Position numbers and translations under genes: made by a program
Assembly: GCA_937952095.1 (NCBI GenBank)
Contig: CALFYG010000143.1
Coordinates: forward strand, 1-17,366
DNA from: an uncultured Micrococcales bacterium
GTDB taxonomy: Bacteria; Actinomycetota; Actinomycetes; S36-B12; UBA10799
Direction: 5' to 3'
Length of the DNA stretch: 17,366 bases
In this document: one piece after another, positions 6,551-14,637 of the stretch
Layout: each line of letters begins with the position of its first letter
How positions within the stretch are numbered: the stretch's first letter is position 1
The notes under the pieces: model-generated
The model's input: only the letters and a program-made list of their open reading frames with translations
What the model was told of the DNA's origin: nothing
Databases searched by the model: none

Positions 6551-8074
6551 ATGAGAATCGCACCTCTGGTGGGCGCCGTGTCGGCCGCCCTGGCCGTCAG
6601 CGTCGCCGTGCCAGCTGCTGCCGAGGACTACAACACCGTGCAGTCGTTCGACGGCACGCCGATCACGTTCTACTGGTTCCCCGCGATCGGCCTCGCCGAT
6701 GGTCAGACCGCACCGACCGTGCTGCAGGGACCCGGTTTCGGTGGCAAAGCGCAGAGTGACCCCGACGCGAAGAGCAGCTCCTCGATCCCGGGCGTGGGCG
6801 ACCTGCGCCGGGCCGGCTACAACGTGCTCACCTGGAACCCGCGTGGCATCTCCCCATCTGGCGGTCAGGCGCAGTTGAACAACCCGGACTTCGAGGGCCG
6901 CGACGTGTCGGCGCTGCTCACCTGGGTCTCTCAGCAGCCGCAGGCCCAACTCGATGCCGCTGGCGATCCCCGGGTGGGAATGACGGGCGGGTCCTACGGC
7001 GGTGGGATCCAACTCTCCACCGCGGGCATCGATCCGCGGGTCGACGCGATCGTTCCGGTGATCGCCTGGAACTCTCTGCAGACCAGCCTCTACAAGGCGC
7101 AGACCATCAAGAGTTCGTGGGTCAACGCGCTGCTCGTGGGCGCGACACGTCCCGGCAACACGTTCAGCCCGTCGATCCTGAAGGGCCGTGAGCAGGCCCG
7201 CAAGGGCACCACATTCAGCAAGGAGGTCGTGGACTTCGCCCGGGCGGCCGGTCCTGATCGGGTGCTCGCGAACATCACCGCCCCGACCCTGATCCTGCAG
7301 GGGACGATCGACAACCTCTTCCCGCCGTCAGAAGCCGTAGCCAACTACAAGGCCCTGCGCCGCGCCGGTGTCACCACCAAGATGGTGTGGTTCTGCGGCG
7401 GTCACGGGGTGTGCCTGACCGAGGGGGGAGACTCGACCCTGCCGTTGGAACAGACCTGGTCGTGGCTGGCGAAGTATCTGAAAGGTGATTCCTCGGTCGA
7501 CACCGGTCCAGCGTTCACCTGGATCGATCAGCGGGGGCGTTTCCGGTCAGCGGCGGACTACCCCGTGGCATCGAGCCGCATCAGCGCCCGCGGGAAGGGC
7601 GAGTTGCGGTTGAAGGACAAGGGCGGATCGGGACCGTACACCGGCAAGTTGCCGTCCTCGATCTCCCCGACGTTCTCCCTGGTCCTAAGGCCCACGATCC
7701 CGGCGCCGGCCAAGAACGCGGTGTCCGTGGGGATCAAGGCCAAGAAGGCAGCGGTGGTCGTCGGCGCGCCGAAACTCCACCTGACCTACAAGGGGACCTC
7801 CAAGAACAAGAAGGTGCGAGTGCTCGCGCAGTTGGTCGACCCGAAGACCAAGACCGTCGTCGGCAACCAGATCACGCCGCTCGCGCTCACACTCAACGGC
7901 AAGCGGCACAAGAACGACGTCGCGATGGAGGAGATCACGTTCTCGCTGCGCAAGGGTCAGCGTCTTCAGGTGCAGATCGTCGCCAACAGCGGGGCGTACG
8001 ACACCTTTCCCAAGGGCGGCCGGGTCTCGTTCTCGAAGGTGAAGATCGGTTTGCCGGTGGTCAGCTCTTCTTGA
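6551..8074 (+). CDS. Secreted alpha/beta hydrolase of the S15 / CocE-NonD family
   Basis: A 507-residue exported hydrolase or peptidase. A signal peptide spans about residues 1-24 (cleavage near VPAAA|ED). The catalytic domain has the oxyanion segment LQGPGFGG, the nucleophile S148 in GGSYGG, the acid D254 in GTIDNLFP and the base H285 in CGGHGVC: a complete triad. This architecture matches X-Pro dipeptidyl-peptidase and cocaine-esterase-like acyl hydrolases. The C-terminal part (about 320-507) is beta-rich like the PepX_C jelly roll and unusually rich in lysine between about 385 and 475. GAGGA lies 4 nt before the ATG. Its last 14 bp overlap the convergent FN3 protein gene. Exact substrate unknown. 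Confidence 0.87.
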   Translation: MRIAPLVGAVSAALAVSVAVPAAAEDYNTVQSFDGTPITFYWFPAIGLADGQTAPTVLQGPGFGGKAQSDPDAKSSSSIPGVGDLRRAGYNVLTWNPRGISPSGGQAQLNNPDFEGRDVSALLTWVSQQPQAQLDAAGDPRVGMTGGSYGGGIQLSTAGIDPRVDAIVPVIAWNSLQTSLYKAQTIKSSWVNALLVGATRPGNTFSPSILKGREQARKGTTFSKEVVDFARAAGPDRVLANITAPTLILQGTIDNLFPPSEAVANYKALRRAGVTTKMVWFCGGHGVCLTEGGDSTLPLEQTWSWLAKYLKGDSSVDTGPAFTWIDQRGRFRSAADYPVASSRISARGKGELRLKDKGGSGPYTGKLPSSISPTFSLVLRPTIPAPAKNAVSVGIKAKKAAVVVGAPKLHLTYKGTSKNKKVRVLAQLVDPKTKTVVGNQITPLALTLNGKRHKNDVAMEEITFSLRKGQRLQVQIVANSGAYDTFPKGGRVSFSKVKIGLPVVSSS

Positions 8075-10532
8075 CCGTCCACTTCTTGCTGTAGGTGAAG
8101 GCGTTGTATTGAGCCGTCGCCGGGGCGCTCAGCGTGAGCGTGACCTTGAGCTTCTTCCTGCCAGTGGTCTTGATCGTGACCTTCCCTTGGGACGTCGTCT
8201 TGACCGTCGCGTACTTCTTGCCCTTGGGCTTCACCTTCACCTTGGCAGTGGCCTTCTGCCCGGCGTTGGTCGTCACGGCCTTCTTCAGCAGCACGGTCTT
8301 GCCCGCCGACTTGATCTTCTTGACGGTTGTGACCGTGGCGGTCTGCGTGGCTTTCGAGAGGGTCACCGCCGCGCTGGCTGCGCTGGGCGAGGATTCCCCG
8401 AGCGCGTTGCTGGCATAGGCCGTGACGGTGTACGTTCCGCCCGGCTCCAGCCCGGTGATCGTGCAGGAGGTGGAGGTTGTCGTGCACGCGCTACCACCGG
8501 GTGCGGCGACGGCCCGGTACCCCGAGATCGGCTGGCCGCCGTCGTCGGAGGGCGCCTGCCAGGTCACCGTCGCAGAGTCGTTCGACGCTGCCGTGGCCGC
8601 GACCGAGACCGGAGGATCCGGAACTCCTTGCGGCGTGACCGGCGACGACGACCCGCTGGCCGGACCGTCACCGGCGTCGTTGCGGGCCGTGACGCTGAAC
8701 GTGTATGACTGCCCGTTGACCAGGCCGGGCACCGTGCAGGTCAGAGGATCGGGTGTGACTTCCGGCTCGGTCGTGCAGGTGGCGCCGCCCGGGGAGGCCG
8801 TGACGGTGTAGCGCCAGATCGGTAGATCCGGATCCGACGTCGCAGCGGTGAAGCTCACCTGCGCGGACGACTTGCGGGGAACGGCGCTCGCCGTGCCAGG
8901 AGCCGTCGGCACGGTGCCGTCGCAGCCGGGGAAGCGGAAACTCGCGATCCGTGTCTGCCAGTTGGCCGAACCCGTGGTCTGGATGTACTCGTTGGTGTAC
9001 CAGAACGTGCAGTCATCCGATGGGTCGATGTTCATCGACGAGTAGTCGCCCCAGCGGCCACTGACGTGGGTCTGGGCGCCACTTCCCGCGATGATCGTGG
9101 ACGCTGCCTGTGGCATCTGGTTCAGCGGGTCCCAGATCTTGCGACCCACGAACTCGATGGACGGGTAGGTCGAAGTGGCGTTGGACGAGCTGTAGCCCAG
9201 TGCCATGTTGCCCTGCTTGTCCATGGCCACCGAACCCATCCAGCGGAACGTCGCGTTGTCAGGGTCGGCCGTGGTTCCCTGCTGGTGGATCTGCGGCTGC
9301 GCGGCATCGGGATCCCGGATCTCGTACCAGGCGATCCCGGTCTGCGAGGTCTGACCGAGTTCGCCGTCCATCGCGACGGAGTGGTTGGCCACCAGCGACT
9401 CGTGGGTGCCGAAATTGCGGTAGGCGAGACGGTGCATCATCCTCCCGCCCAGCACCTCCAGTCTCTGGCTCGTCCCAGGCTGGGGGACGCACTTGCCTCT
9501 GTCCACCTCCAAACACGCCCAGGTGAAGGGATCGATCGGGAGGTACGTGGGGCCTTCGAGCGTGGAGAGTCCCGGGGTGTCCCAGTCCACGTGGAACTTG
9601 TACATGGTCAGTTTGTCGTTGTCGCTCCAGTGTTCAGCGAGGAAGTAGTTGGGGGAGCCCGCGGGCGGCGGTGTGCTGCCGTCGGCGTCGGACGGCAGGA
9701 GCGACCACTCCGTGGCCAGGTCGACGCACTGCTGAGTGGCGGGAAGACCGGCGAGCATCGATGCACGGTCGAGGGCGCAGACCTTGGCCCCCTCGTAGGC
9801 GAAGGAGACGGGATCGAACATGTTGTAGGAGACGTAGTAGCCGTCAGGCCAAACGCCGATCTTCGGGTAGTCGGGGAACGCGGTGTAATCGAACTGGTAG
9901 CGATTCCAGGAGCCCAGAGGATCCGCAGAAGCACTGACCGCGACGCATTCGTGCAGCCCACTGCCGTTGTACGAGAACTGCGACACCAGCCACCGGTCGG
10001 CGAACTGGTCGTGCAGCACGATCGGGTCACCGTCGTTGGTCGTTTCGCAGTCTCCGCCGAATCCGGTCCAGATGGTGTTGCTCGGCACAGGGCCGTAGAC
10101 ACCCGTGCCGTCCTTGTCGAAGATCTGCAGTGACAGATTCACCATTTGCACGTAGTGGTTCGGCCCGACATCGCCCACGGTGTCGGGGGGAAGGACTCCG
10201 TCGCTGTTGGAGAGACCCTCGAAGTCGCTCAGTAGCCCTGGCATCTGTTGGCCCGGTGCGGGCCCCGTGGGATTGGGGATGCTCGGGGGGCTCTGCTCAC
10301 CGCTGAGGATGTCGTCGATCCGTTCGCCGGGTGTGGGCTTCTGCGGGACGACGTCTTGCCGGCCGTCCGACGGTGATGGAGCCGCGTCGAGTTCGCGTAG
10401 AGGCTCCGAGGTGTCGCTGAACACCGCTGACGAGACGTCAGGCCGATCTTCCGATGAGGCCGGTGGCGCGAGCCAGACACCTGCCGCAACAGCGGTCACG
10501 GTCGTTAGAACGAGCAAAGGGCGCATCGGCAT
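8061..10532 (-). CDS. Large secreted protein with two fibronectin type III domains and Lys-rich C terminus
   Basis: An 823-residue exported protein with a signal peptide at about 1-27. After a Pro/Ser-rich stretch (about 30-105), a large domain (about 110-535) opens with PPDTVGDVGPNHYVQMVN and continues with repeated aromatic and Asp/Gly motifs such as DQFADRWLVSQFSYN and RWMGSVAMDKQGNMALGYS. This pattern suggests a beta-propeller-like fold that I cannot name. Two FN3 domains follow (about 540-635 and 636-727), then a tail of about 96 residues with some 22 lysines, predicted beta-rich. There is no LPxTG or clear membrane anchor, so it is either released or wall-bound through the basic tail. 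GGAG lies 6 nt before the ATG at 10532, and TAGCCT at 10559-10554 is a possible -10. No catalytic residues are recognised. Confidence 0.85.
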   Translation of the reverse strand: MPMRPLLVLTTVTAVAAGVWLAPPASSEDRPDVSSAVFSDTSEPLRELDAAPSPSDGRQDVVPQKPTPGERIDDILSGEQSPPSIPNPTGPAPGQQMPGLLSDFEGLSNSDGVLPPDTVGDVGPNHYVQMVNLSLQIFDKDGTGVYGPVPSNTIWTGFGGDCETTNDGDPIVLHDQFADRWLVSQFSYNGSGLHECVAVSASADPLGSWNRYQFDYTAFPDYPKIGVWPDGYYVSYNMFDPVSFAYEGAKVCALDRASMLAGLPATQQCVDLATEWSLLPSDADGSTPPPAGSPNYFLAEHWSDNDKLTMYKFHVDWDTPGLSTLEGPTYLPIDPFTWACLEVDRGKCVPQPGTSQRLEVLGGRMMHRLAYRNFGTHESLVANHSVAMDGELGQTSQTGIAWYEIRDPDAAQPQIHQQGTTADPDNATFRWMGSVAMDKQGNMALGYSSSNATSTYPSIEFVGRKIWDPLNQMPQAASTIIAGSGAQTHVSGRWGDYSSMNIDPSDDCTFWYTNEYIQTTGSANWQTRIASFRFPGCDGTVPTAPGTASAVPRKSSAQVSFTAATSDPDLPIWRYTVTASPGGATCTTEPEVTPDPLTCTVPGLVNGQSYTFSVTARNDAGDGPASGSSSPVTPQGVPDPPVSVAATAASNDSATVTWQAPSDDGGQPISGYRAVAAPGGSACTTTSTSCTITGLEPGGTYTVTAYASNALGESSPSAASAAVTLSKATQTATVTTVKKIKSAGKTVLLKKAVTTNAGQKATAKVKVKPKGKKYATVKTTSQGKVTIKTTGRKKLKVTLTLSAPATAQYNAFTYSKKWTVKKS

Positions 10533-10553
10533 GACGGTCTCCGTTCCTCCTGC

Positions 10554-10559
10554 AGGCTA
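10554..10559 (-). promoter_or_regulatory. Possible -10 element for the FN3 protein gene
   Basis: TAGCCT on the minus strand fits TANNNT and is the same hexamer as in front of the DinB-like gene. It would give a 5' leader of roughly 15 nt containing AGGAGG and GGAG. No good -35 is visible at the expected distance. Confidence 0.35.
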
Positions 10560-10651
10560 GGCCGAGGTCCGCTCGGGATGATGCGCCGGCTGACCCGAAT
10601 GGCTCGACGACGACTCAGCGTGACCGGAACAGTGAGTGGCCCCGCGCACGA

Positions 10652-10684
10652 GGAAGGGCCCCCCGCTGTGCGAGGGGCCCTTCC
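10652..10684 (-). terminator. Stem-loop terminator of the DUF805 gene
   Basis: GGAAGGGCCCC (10652-10662) and GGGGCCCTTCC (10674-10684) form a perfect 11-bp stem with an 11-nt loop. It lies 13 nt beyond the stop of the DUF805 gene and upstream of the FN3 gene. No T tract follows. Confidence 0.75.
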
Positions 10685-10697
10685 GTGAAGCCTTGAA

Positions 10698-11123
10698 CTA
10701 CACCGCTCCGGCGGTACCCGGCGGCGGTCCGTACTTGTTGTCTCCGGCGTCGCCTTCCTTGATGTAGAAGGCGAAGATGAGGATCAGCGGTCCGATGCAG
10801 CACAGCACGGACAGCCACCACCACCAACCGGACTTGTCCACGTCGTGTAGACGTCGGACCTGGATCGCCAGCGTCGGCAGCAAGACGACCAGTGCCCAGA
10901 TAGAACTGAGCCACCCAGCGTTGTAGACCGATGTGACAGAGTTGCCGGTCTCTGGGTTGGTCACCGTGCTGATCTGGAAGCCGAAGAGGCTGTCCAGGAT
11001 GTTCATGATGATGCCCACAATGACGTAGAACAGGATCCAGTACCAGAACTCGGACCGCGAGGCACGACCTCTGAACGTTGCGTACTTCTTGAAGCCAGAA
11101 CTGATTGCTTGACCGAATGACAT
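10698..11123 (-). CDS. DUF805 family small membrane protein
   Basis: A 141-residue membrane protein with clear DUF805 signatures: the N-terminal amphipathic segment FKKYATFRGRASRSEFWYW (11-29), a membrane helix (about 29-45), a second helix (about 72-88), the conserved RRLHDVDKSGWWW loop (90-102), a last helix (about 102-120) and a C-terminal GDNKYGPPP. The molecular function of the family is unknown. The start ATG at 11123 is chosen because GGGAGG lies 8 nt upstream and the DUF805 N terminus begins there. The open frame extends to 11255 without coding support. It is a monocistronic gene with its own terminator. Confidence 0.9.
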   Translation of the reverse strand: MSFGQAISSGFKKYATFRGRASRSEFWYWILFYVIVGIIMNILDSLFGFQISTVTNPETGNSVTSVYNAGWLSSIWALVVLLPTLAIQVRRLHDVDKSGWWWWLSVLCCIGPLILIFAFYIKEGDAGDNKYGPPPGTAGAV

Positions 11124-11386
11124 GCGCGCCACCTCCCTTGTGGTGCTGAGAATGGCAGAACGCCGTGCCGATGGGTAGCGCGACACGACGTGCATTTGTG
11201 AATCTTTCCCCAGGTCGCCTGATTCCTGGGCATCCGTGAGCACTTGCGAGCCCACTCAACCGCACCCGGATCTCCGGACTGCTCAGGGATGTCCGTGGAG
11301 GCCGTGCTCCCATCAGGTGCGGTGCGGCCCGGATTGTTACACCGAACCCCAGGATGTAACATCGGCGATAGGGGCGAGGAGGAGAC
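11124..11386. other. 263-bp divergent intergenic region between DUF805 and flavoenzyme genes
   Basis: This is the longest gene-free stretch. It carries the DUF805 ribosome binding site at its left end and the flavoenzyme promoter with its inverted repeat at 11334-11362. The middle (about 11150-11330) shows no convincing open frame, RNA gene or strong repeat. Confidence 0.6.
11334..11362 (+). promoter_or_regulatory. Sigma70-type promoter overlapped by a TGTTACA/TGTAACA inverted repeat
   Basis: TTGTTA (11334-11339) as -35, a 17-nt spacer and TAACAT (11357-11362) as -10 form the best promoter in the window. Transcription would begin about 18 nt before the ATG, just upstream of a GAGGAGG ribosome binding site. 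A 7-bp inverted repeat, TGTTACA (11335-11341) and TGTAACA (11355-11361), has its arms 20 bp apart and covers both promoter elements, as expected for a repressor site. No regulator gene is nearby. Confidence 0.65.
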
Positions 11387-13084
11387 ATGGCGACCAAGAA
11401 GCCGAGTCCGGCGTGGCGTGAACGGTTGGCGCGCGCAGGCACGTATCGCGGCGCATTCAGTTTCGACCCTGCGCGGATCAAACACCCCAGCGCCGGCTGG
11501 GTGGCGATGTTCCGTGACGAGTTCGGGATGACCGACTCCGATTTCCGTACGCCGGTGTCACAGGGTGACGACGCCGTGTCGCTGGACGGCCGGCCGGGTG
11601 TCGATCCTGCACACAGGGCAGCGATGGTGAAGATCGTGGGGGAGGACAACGTCGACGACTCCGACTACGCGCGTGTCCGGTTCGGCCACGGCAAGACCGT
11701 CGATGAGAACCTGGCCCTGCGTGCGGGTCGAGTGGCTGCCGTCCCCGACCTCGTGGTGCACCCGCGGGACAAGGAGGACGTCTCTGCGATCGTGGCCTAC
11801 TGCGTCGAACACACGATTCCGGTGATCCCCTACGGCGCCGGGTCTGGCACCGTACTGGGCACCCGGGCGGACTCCGGCGGGGTCGTGCTGGTCATGCGCA
11901 CTCACATGAACAAGTTGTTGGCCATCAACGAGCGCAACATGACCGCTGTGGTCCAGCCGGGTCTCATCGGTTCCGACTTCGAGGCGCTGCTCAACGAGGC
12001 GCCGACCCGCTTCGGGACGAACCGTGCGTTCACGTGTGGGCACTTCCCACAGTCGTTCGAGATGGCGTCGGTCGGAGGCTGGATCGCCGCGCTGGGATCC
12101 GGGCAGGCCTCGACCTACTACGGGGACGCCTACGACCTGGTGGTCAGTCAGGAGTACGTCACGCCGGTCGGGACGATCCGCACGAGGGACTTCCCGGCAT
12201 CGGCGACCGGGCCGAAGGTCAACGACATCCTCAAGGGCAGCGAGGGGACCTTCGGTGTGCTGGTCGAGGCGACTGTCAAGATCTTCCGGTACCAGCCGGA
12301 GAACACGCAGCGGTTCGCGTTCATGTTCCCGCACTGGGAGGCAGCTGTGGAGTTCTCCCGCGAGGTCGTCCAGGGTGAGTTCGGGATGCCGGCGGTCCTG
12401 CGCATCTCCGACCCGGAGGAGACGGAGCGTGGCCTGGCGCTCAAGGGTTTCGACACGGGGCCCGCCAATGCCTTCCTCAGCAGCCGTGGCTTCAAGCCGT
12501 GGCAGCGATGTCTGTGCATCGGCACCGCGGAGGGTGAGAAGGGGTTCGCCAAGCATGTCGCGGCGCAGGCCAAGCGCATCGCGAAGTCGCACGGCGGTAT
12601 GTCGCTGACCTCGTTCGCAACCAAGCAGTGGGAACACGGACGGTACTCGGATGCCTACATCCGAGAGGACATCCTCGACTTCGGCATGGTCATCGACACC
12701 CTCGAGACCTCTGTCACCTGGGACACCATCTACGACGTCCACGCAGGGGTGCGGACCCTCGTGAAGAGCCGTCCCGGCACGGTGTGCATGACGCACGCCT
12801 CGCACTTCTACCCGCAGGGGACGAACCTCTACTTCATCCTCATCCTCAAGCCCACCGATGCGGATGAGTACTTCCGATTCCGGGCGCAGATCATCGACAA
12901 GATCCTTGAGTGCGGCGGCTCGACGAGCCACCACCACGGGACGGGCAATCTCTTCGGCCCGTGGCTGGAGGGGTTCCTGGGGGAGACCGAGATGGGCGTG
13001 CTGCGCGCGCTCAAAGCACACTTCGATCCGGACGGGATCATGAACCCGGGCGGCACGCTGGGCCTTCAGGAAGGGATGCAGTGA
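11387..13084 (+). CDS. FAD-binding oxidoreductase, alkyldihydroxyacetonephosphate synthase-like
   Basis: A 565-residue flavoenzyme of the PCMH/VAO family, closest in pattern to alkyl-DHAP synthase (AGPS), which swaps the acyl chain of acyl-DHAP for a fatty alcohol in ether-lipid synthesis. FAD-domain motifs: PYGAGSG (148-154), SVGGWIAALGSGQ (228-240), YGDAYDLV and GSEGTFGVL (284-292). The cap domain keeps R339 (PAVLRISD, like PASIRLMD), ETSVTWD (440-446), Y475 (FYPQGTNLYF, like TYDAGACIYF) and the HHHG motif at 515-518. The Arg of the AGPS stretch PRMSTGPD (human R419) seems to be Ala here (PASATGPK, near 271), so the substrate may differ. GAGGAGG precedes the ATG. It is the first gene of an operon, and its stop overlaps the kinase start (TGATG). 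Confidence 0.88.
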   Translation: MATKKPSPAWRERLARAGTYRGAFSFDPARIKHPSAGWVAMFRDEFGMTDSDFRTPVSQGDDAVSLDGRPGVDPAHRAAMVKIVGEDNVDDSDYARVRFGHGKTVDENLALRAGRVAAVPDLVVHPRDKEDVSAIVAYCVEHTIPVIPYGAGSGTVLGTRADSGGVVLVMRTHMNKLLAINERNMTAVVQPGLIGSDFEALLNEAPTRFGTNRAFTCGHFPQSFEMASVGGWIAALGSGQASTYYGDAYDLVVSQEYVTPVGTIRTRDFPASATGPKVNDILKGSEGTFGVLVEATVKIFRYQPENTQRFAFMFPHWEAAVEFSREVVQGEFGMPAVLRISDPEETERGLALKGFDTGPANAFLSSRGFKPWQRCLCIGTAEGEKGFAKHVAAQAKRIAKSHGGMSLTSFATKQWEHGRYSDAYIREDILDFGMVIDTLETSVTWDTIYDVHAGVRTLVKSRPGTVCMTHASHFYPQGTNLYFILILKPTDADEYFRFRAQIIDKILECGGSTSHHHGTGNLFGPWLEGFLGETEMGVLRALKAHFDPDGIMNPGGTLGLQEGMQ

Positions 13085-14637
13085 TGGCTGATAAGGATCT
13101 GATCGTCGCGATCGATGCGGGAACGCAGTCGATCCGTGCCGCGTTGGTCGACTACGAGGGCGAGATCCACAGGTTGGTCAAGACGCCGATCGAGCCGTAC
13201 TTCTCCGATGAGCCCGGTTGGGCGGAGCAGGACCCCGAGTACTACTGGCGCATGCTGTGCGAGACCACTCGGGAGTTGCTCGCAGACGCTGATGCGCAAC
13301 GGCTGGCGGCGGCGACGCTCACCACCCAGCGTGTGACGATGATCAACGTCGATGAGAACGGTGACCCTCTGCGGCCGGCCATCGTGTGGCTGGATCAGCG
13401 CAAGGCCGACATCCGCAAGGTGCTGCCCGCGGTCTCGTTCCCGGTCCTCAAGGCCGCACGGGTGTATCCGTTGGTCGAGTACGCCACCCAGTACTGCCGA
13501 ACGAACTGGATCCAGCAGAACCAGCCCGAGATCTGGGAGCGCACGCACAAGGTGCTCTTCCTCTCCGGGTACTTCACCCATCGCCTGACCGGTGAGTTCC
13601 GCGACTCGACCGGCAACATCACGGGCACCATCCCCTTCGACGTGAAGAAGTCCGACTGGGCCGGGAGCCTGGATCTGAAGTGGCGCCTGTTCCCCATGGA
13701 GAGGGAAAAACTGCCCGAGGTGGTACCTCCGACCGAGCACCTCGGGGTGATCACCGCTGCGGCCGCCGAGCAGACCGGCCTGCCCGAGGGGCTGCCGTTC
13801 GTGGCGGCGTCCAACGACAAGGCGTGCGACATCATCGGTTCGGGCTGCCTGACCCCGGAGACTGCCTGCATCAGCTTCGGGACGACGGCGACCATCAACA
13901 CGCAGACCAGCAAGTATGTGGAACTTCGCCCGATGCTTCCGCCCTACCCGTCGGCGGTCCCCGGGGAGTTCTACACCGAAGTCGCAGTGGTGCGCGGGCT
14001 CTGGATGGTCTCGTGGTTCAAGGAGGAGTTCGGCCTGCAGGAGCGGCTGATGTCCGCGGACTCCGGCCAGGCGCCGGAAGAACTGCTCGAGGAACTCGTG
14101 CGCACCGTGCCTGCGGGGTCACAGGGACTGGTGTGCCAGCCCTACTGGACACCGGGCCCGGATCTGGAGCCGTACGCGAAGGGTGCGGTCTTCGGGTTCG
14201 GTGACGTCCACACCCGCGCGCACCTGTACCGCGCGATCCTCGAAGGGATCGTGTTCGCCATGAAGGACGGGGCGCGATTGACGGAGAAGAAGAACGGCGT
14301 GCCCATCGAGGCCTTGCGCGCGACCGGTGGCGGTTCGCGCAGTGACTCGATCATGCAGATGACCGCCGACATCTTCGACCTGCCGGTCTCCCGCCCGCAT
14401 ACTCCGGAAACGTCGGTGGTGGGCGCGGCCATGGATGCGGCCGTCGGCATGGGTGTGTATCGGGACATCGCCGAGGCGGCCGAGCACATGACCCGTACTG
14501 CTGAGGTGTTCACCCCGGACCCTGTCAACCGGGACCTGTACGCGCAGCTGTATGAACGGGTCTACGCGAAGTCCTACGAGCAGTTGCGGCCGCTGTACAA
14601 GGAGATCCAGCAGGTCACCGGCTATCCGAAACTCTGA
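13084..14637 (+). CDS. FGGY-family carbohydrate/polyol kinase
   Basis: A 517-residue cytoplasmic ATP-dependent kinase with the two-domain FGGY fold. Visible motifs: the N-terminal phosphate-1 loop IVAIDAGTQSIRA (7-19), substrate-region residues TQRVT (81-85) and VWLDQR (101-106), catalytic base D245 in ASNDKACD, phosphate-2 SFGTTATI (264-271) and the adenosine motif ATGGGSRSD (413-421). Length is normal for the family. Where glycerol kinase has Arg83-Glu84, this protein has R83-V84, so glycerol is doubtful. The start ATG overlaps the preceding stop by one base. The open frame extends back to 12910, but that part lies inside the flavoenzyme gene and does not resemble the family. It probably phosphorylates a polyol, ketose or hydroxyacid linked to the flavoenzyme's substrate or product. 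Confidence 0.9.
   Translation: MADKDLIVAIDAGTQSIRAALVDYEGEIHRLVKTPIEPYFSDEPGWAEQDPEYYWRMLCETTRELLADADAQRLAAATLTTQRVTMINVDENGDPLRPAIVWLDQRKADIRKVLPAVSFPVLKAARVYPLVEYATQYCRTNWIQQNQPEIWERTHKVLFLSGYFTHRLTGEFRDSTGNITGTIPFDVKKSDWAGSLDLKWRLFPMEREKLPEVVPPTEHLGVITAAAAEQTGLPEGLPFVAASNDKACDIIGSGCLTPETACISFGTTATINTQTSKYVELRPMLPPYPSAVPGEFYTEVAVVRGLWMVSWFKEEFGLQERLMSADSGQAPEELLEELVRTVPAGSQGLVCQPYWTPGPDLEPYAKGAVFGFGDVHTRAHLYRAILEGIVFAMKDGARLTEKKNGVPIEALRATGGGSRSDSIMQMTADIFDLPVSRPHTPETSVVGAAMDAAVGMGVYRDIAEAAEHMTRTAEVFTPDPVNRDLYAQLYERVYAKSYEQLRPLYKEIQQVTGYPKL

Noticed and set aside
6467..7012. N-terminal extension of the saccharopine dehydrogenase-like gene (open frame of 586 codons)
   Set aside because: The extension lacks family similarity, overlaps the signal peptide and catalytic domain of the secreted hydrolase, and a perfect AGGAGG plus Rossmann start point to 6466.
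9066..10133. 355-codon open frame on the plus strand
   Set aside because: Antisense shadow of the secreted FN3 protein, no recognisable domain, no ribosome binding site.
11124..11255. N-terminal extension of the DUF805 gene
   Set aside because: The family N terminus and a good ribosome binding site both mark 11123 as the start.
11558..13021. 487-codon open frame on the minus strand
   Set aside because: Composition rich in Arg, Asp, His and Val, typical of the antisense of a GC-rich gene; the plus-strand flavoenzyme has clear family motifs.
12910..13083. 58-codon upstream extension of the FGGY kinase
   Set aside because: It lies in another frame of the flavoenzyme gene; the phosphate-1 loop begins at residue 7 after ATG 13084.
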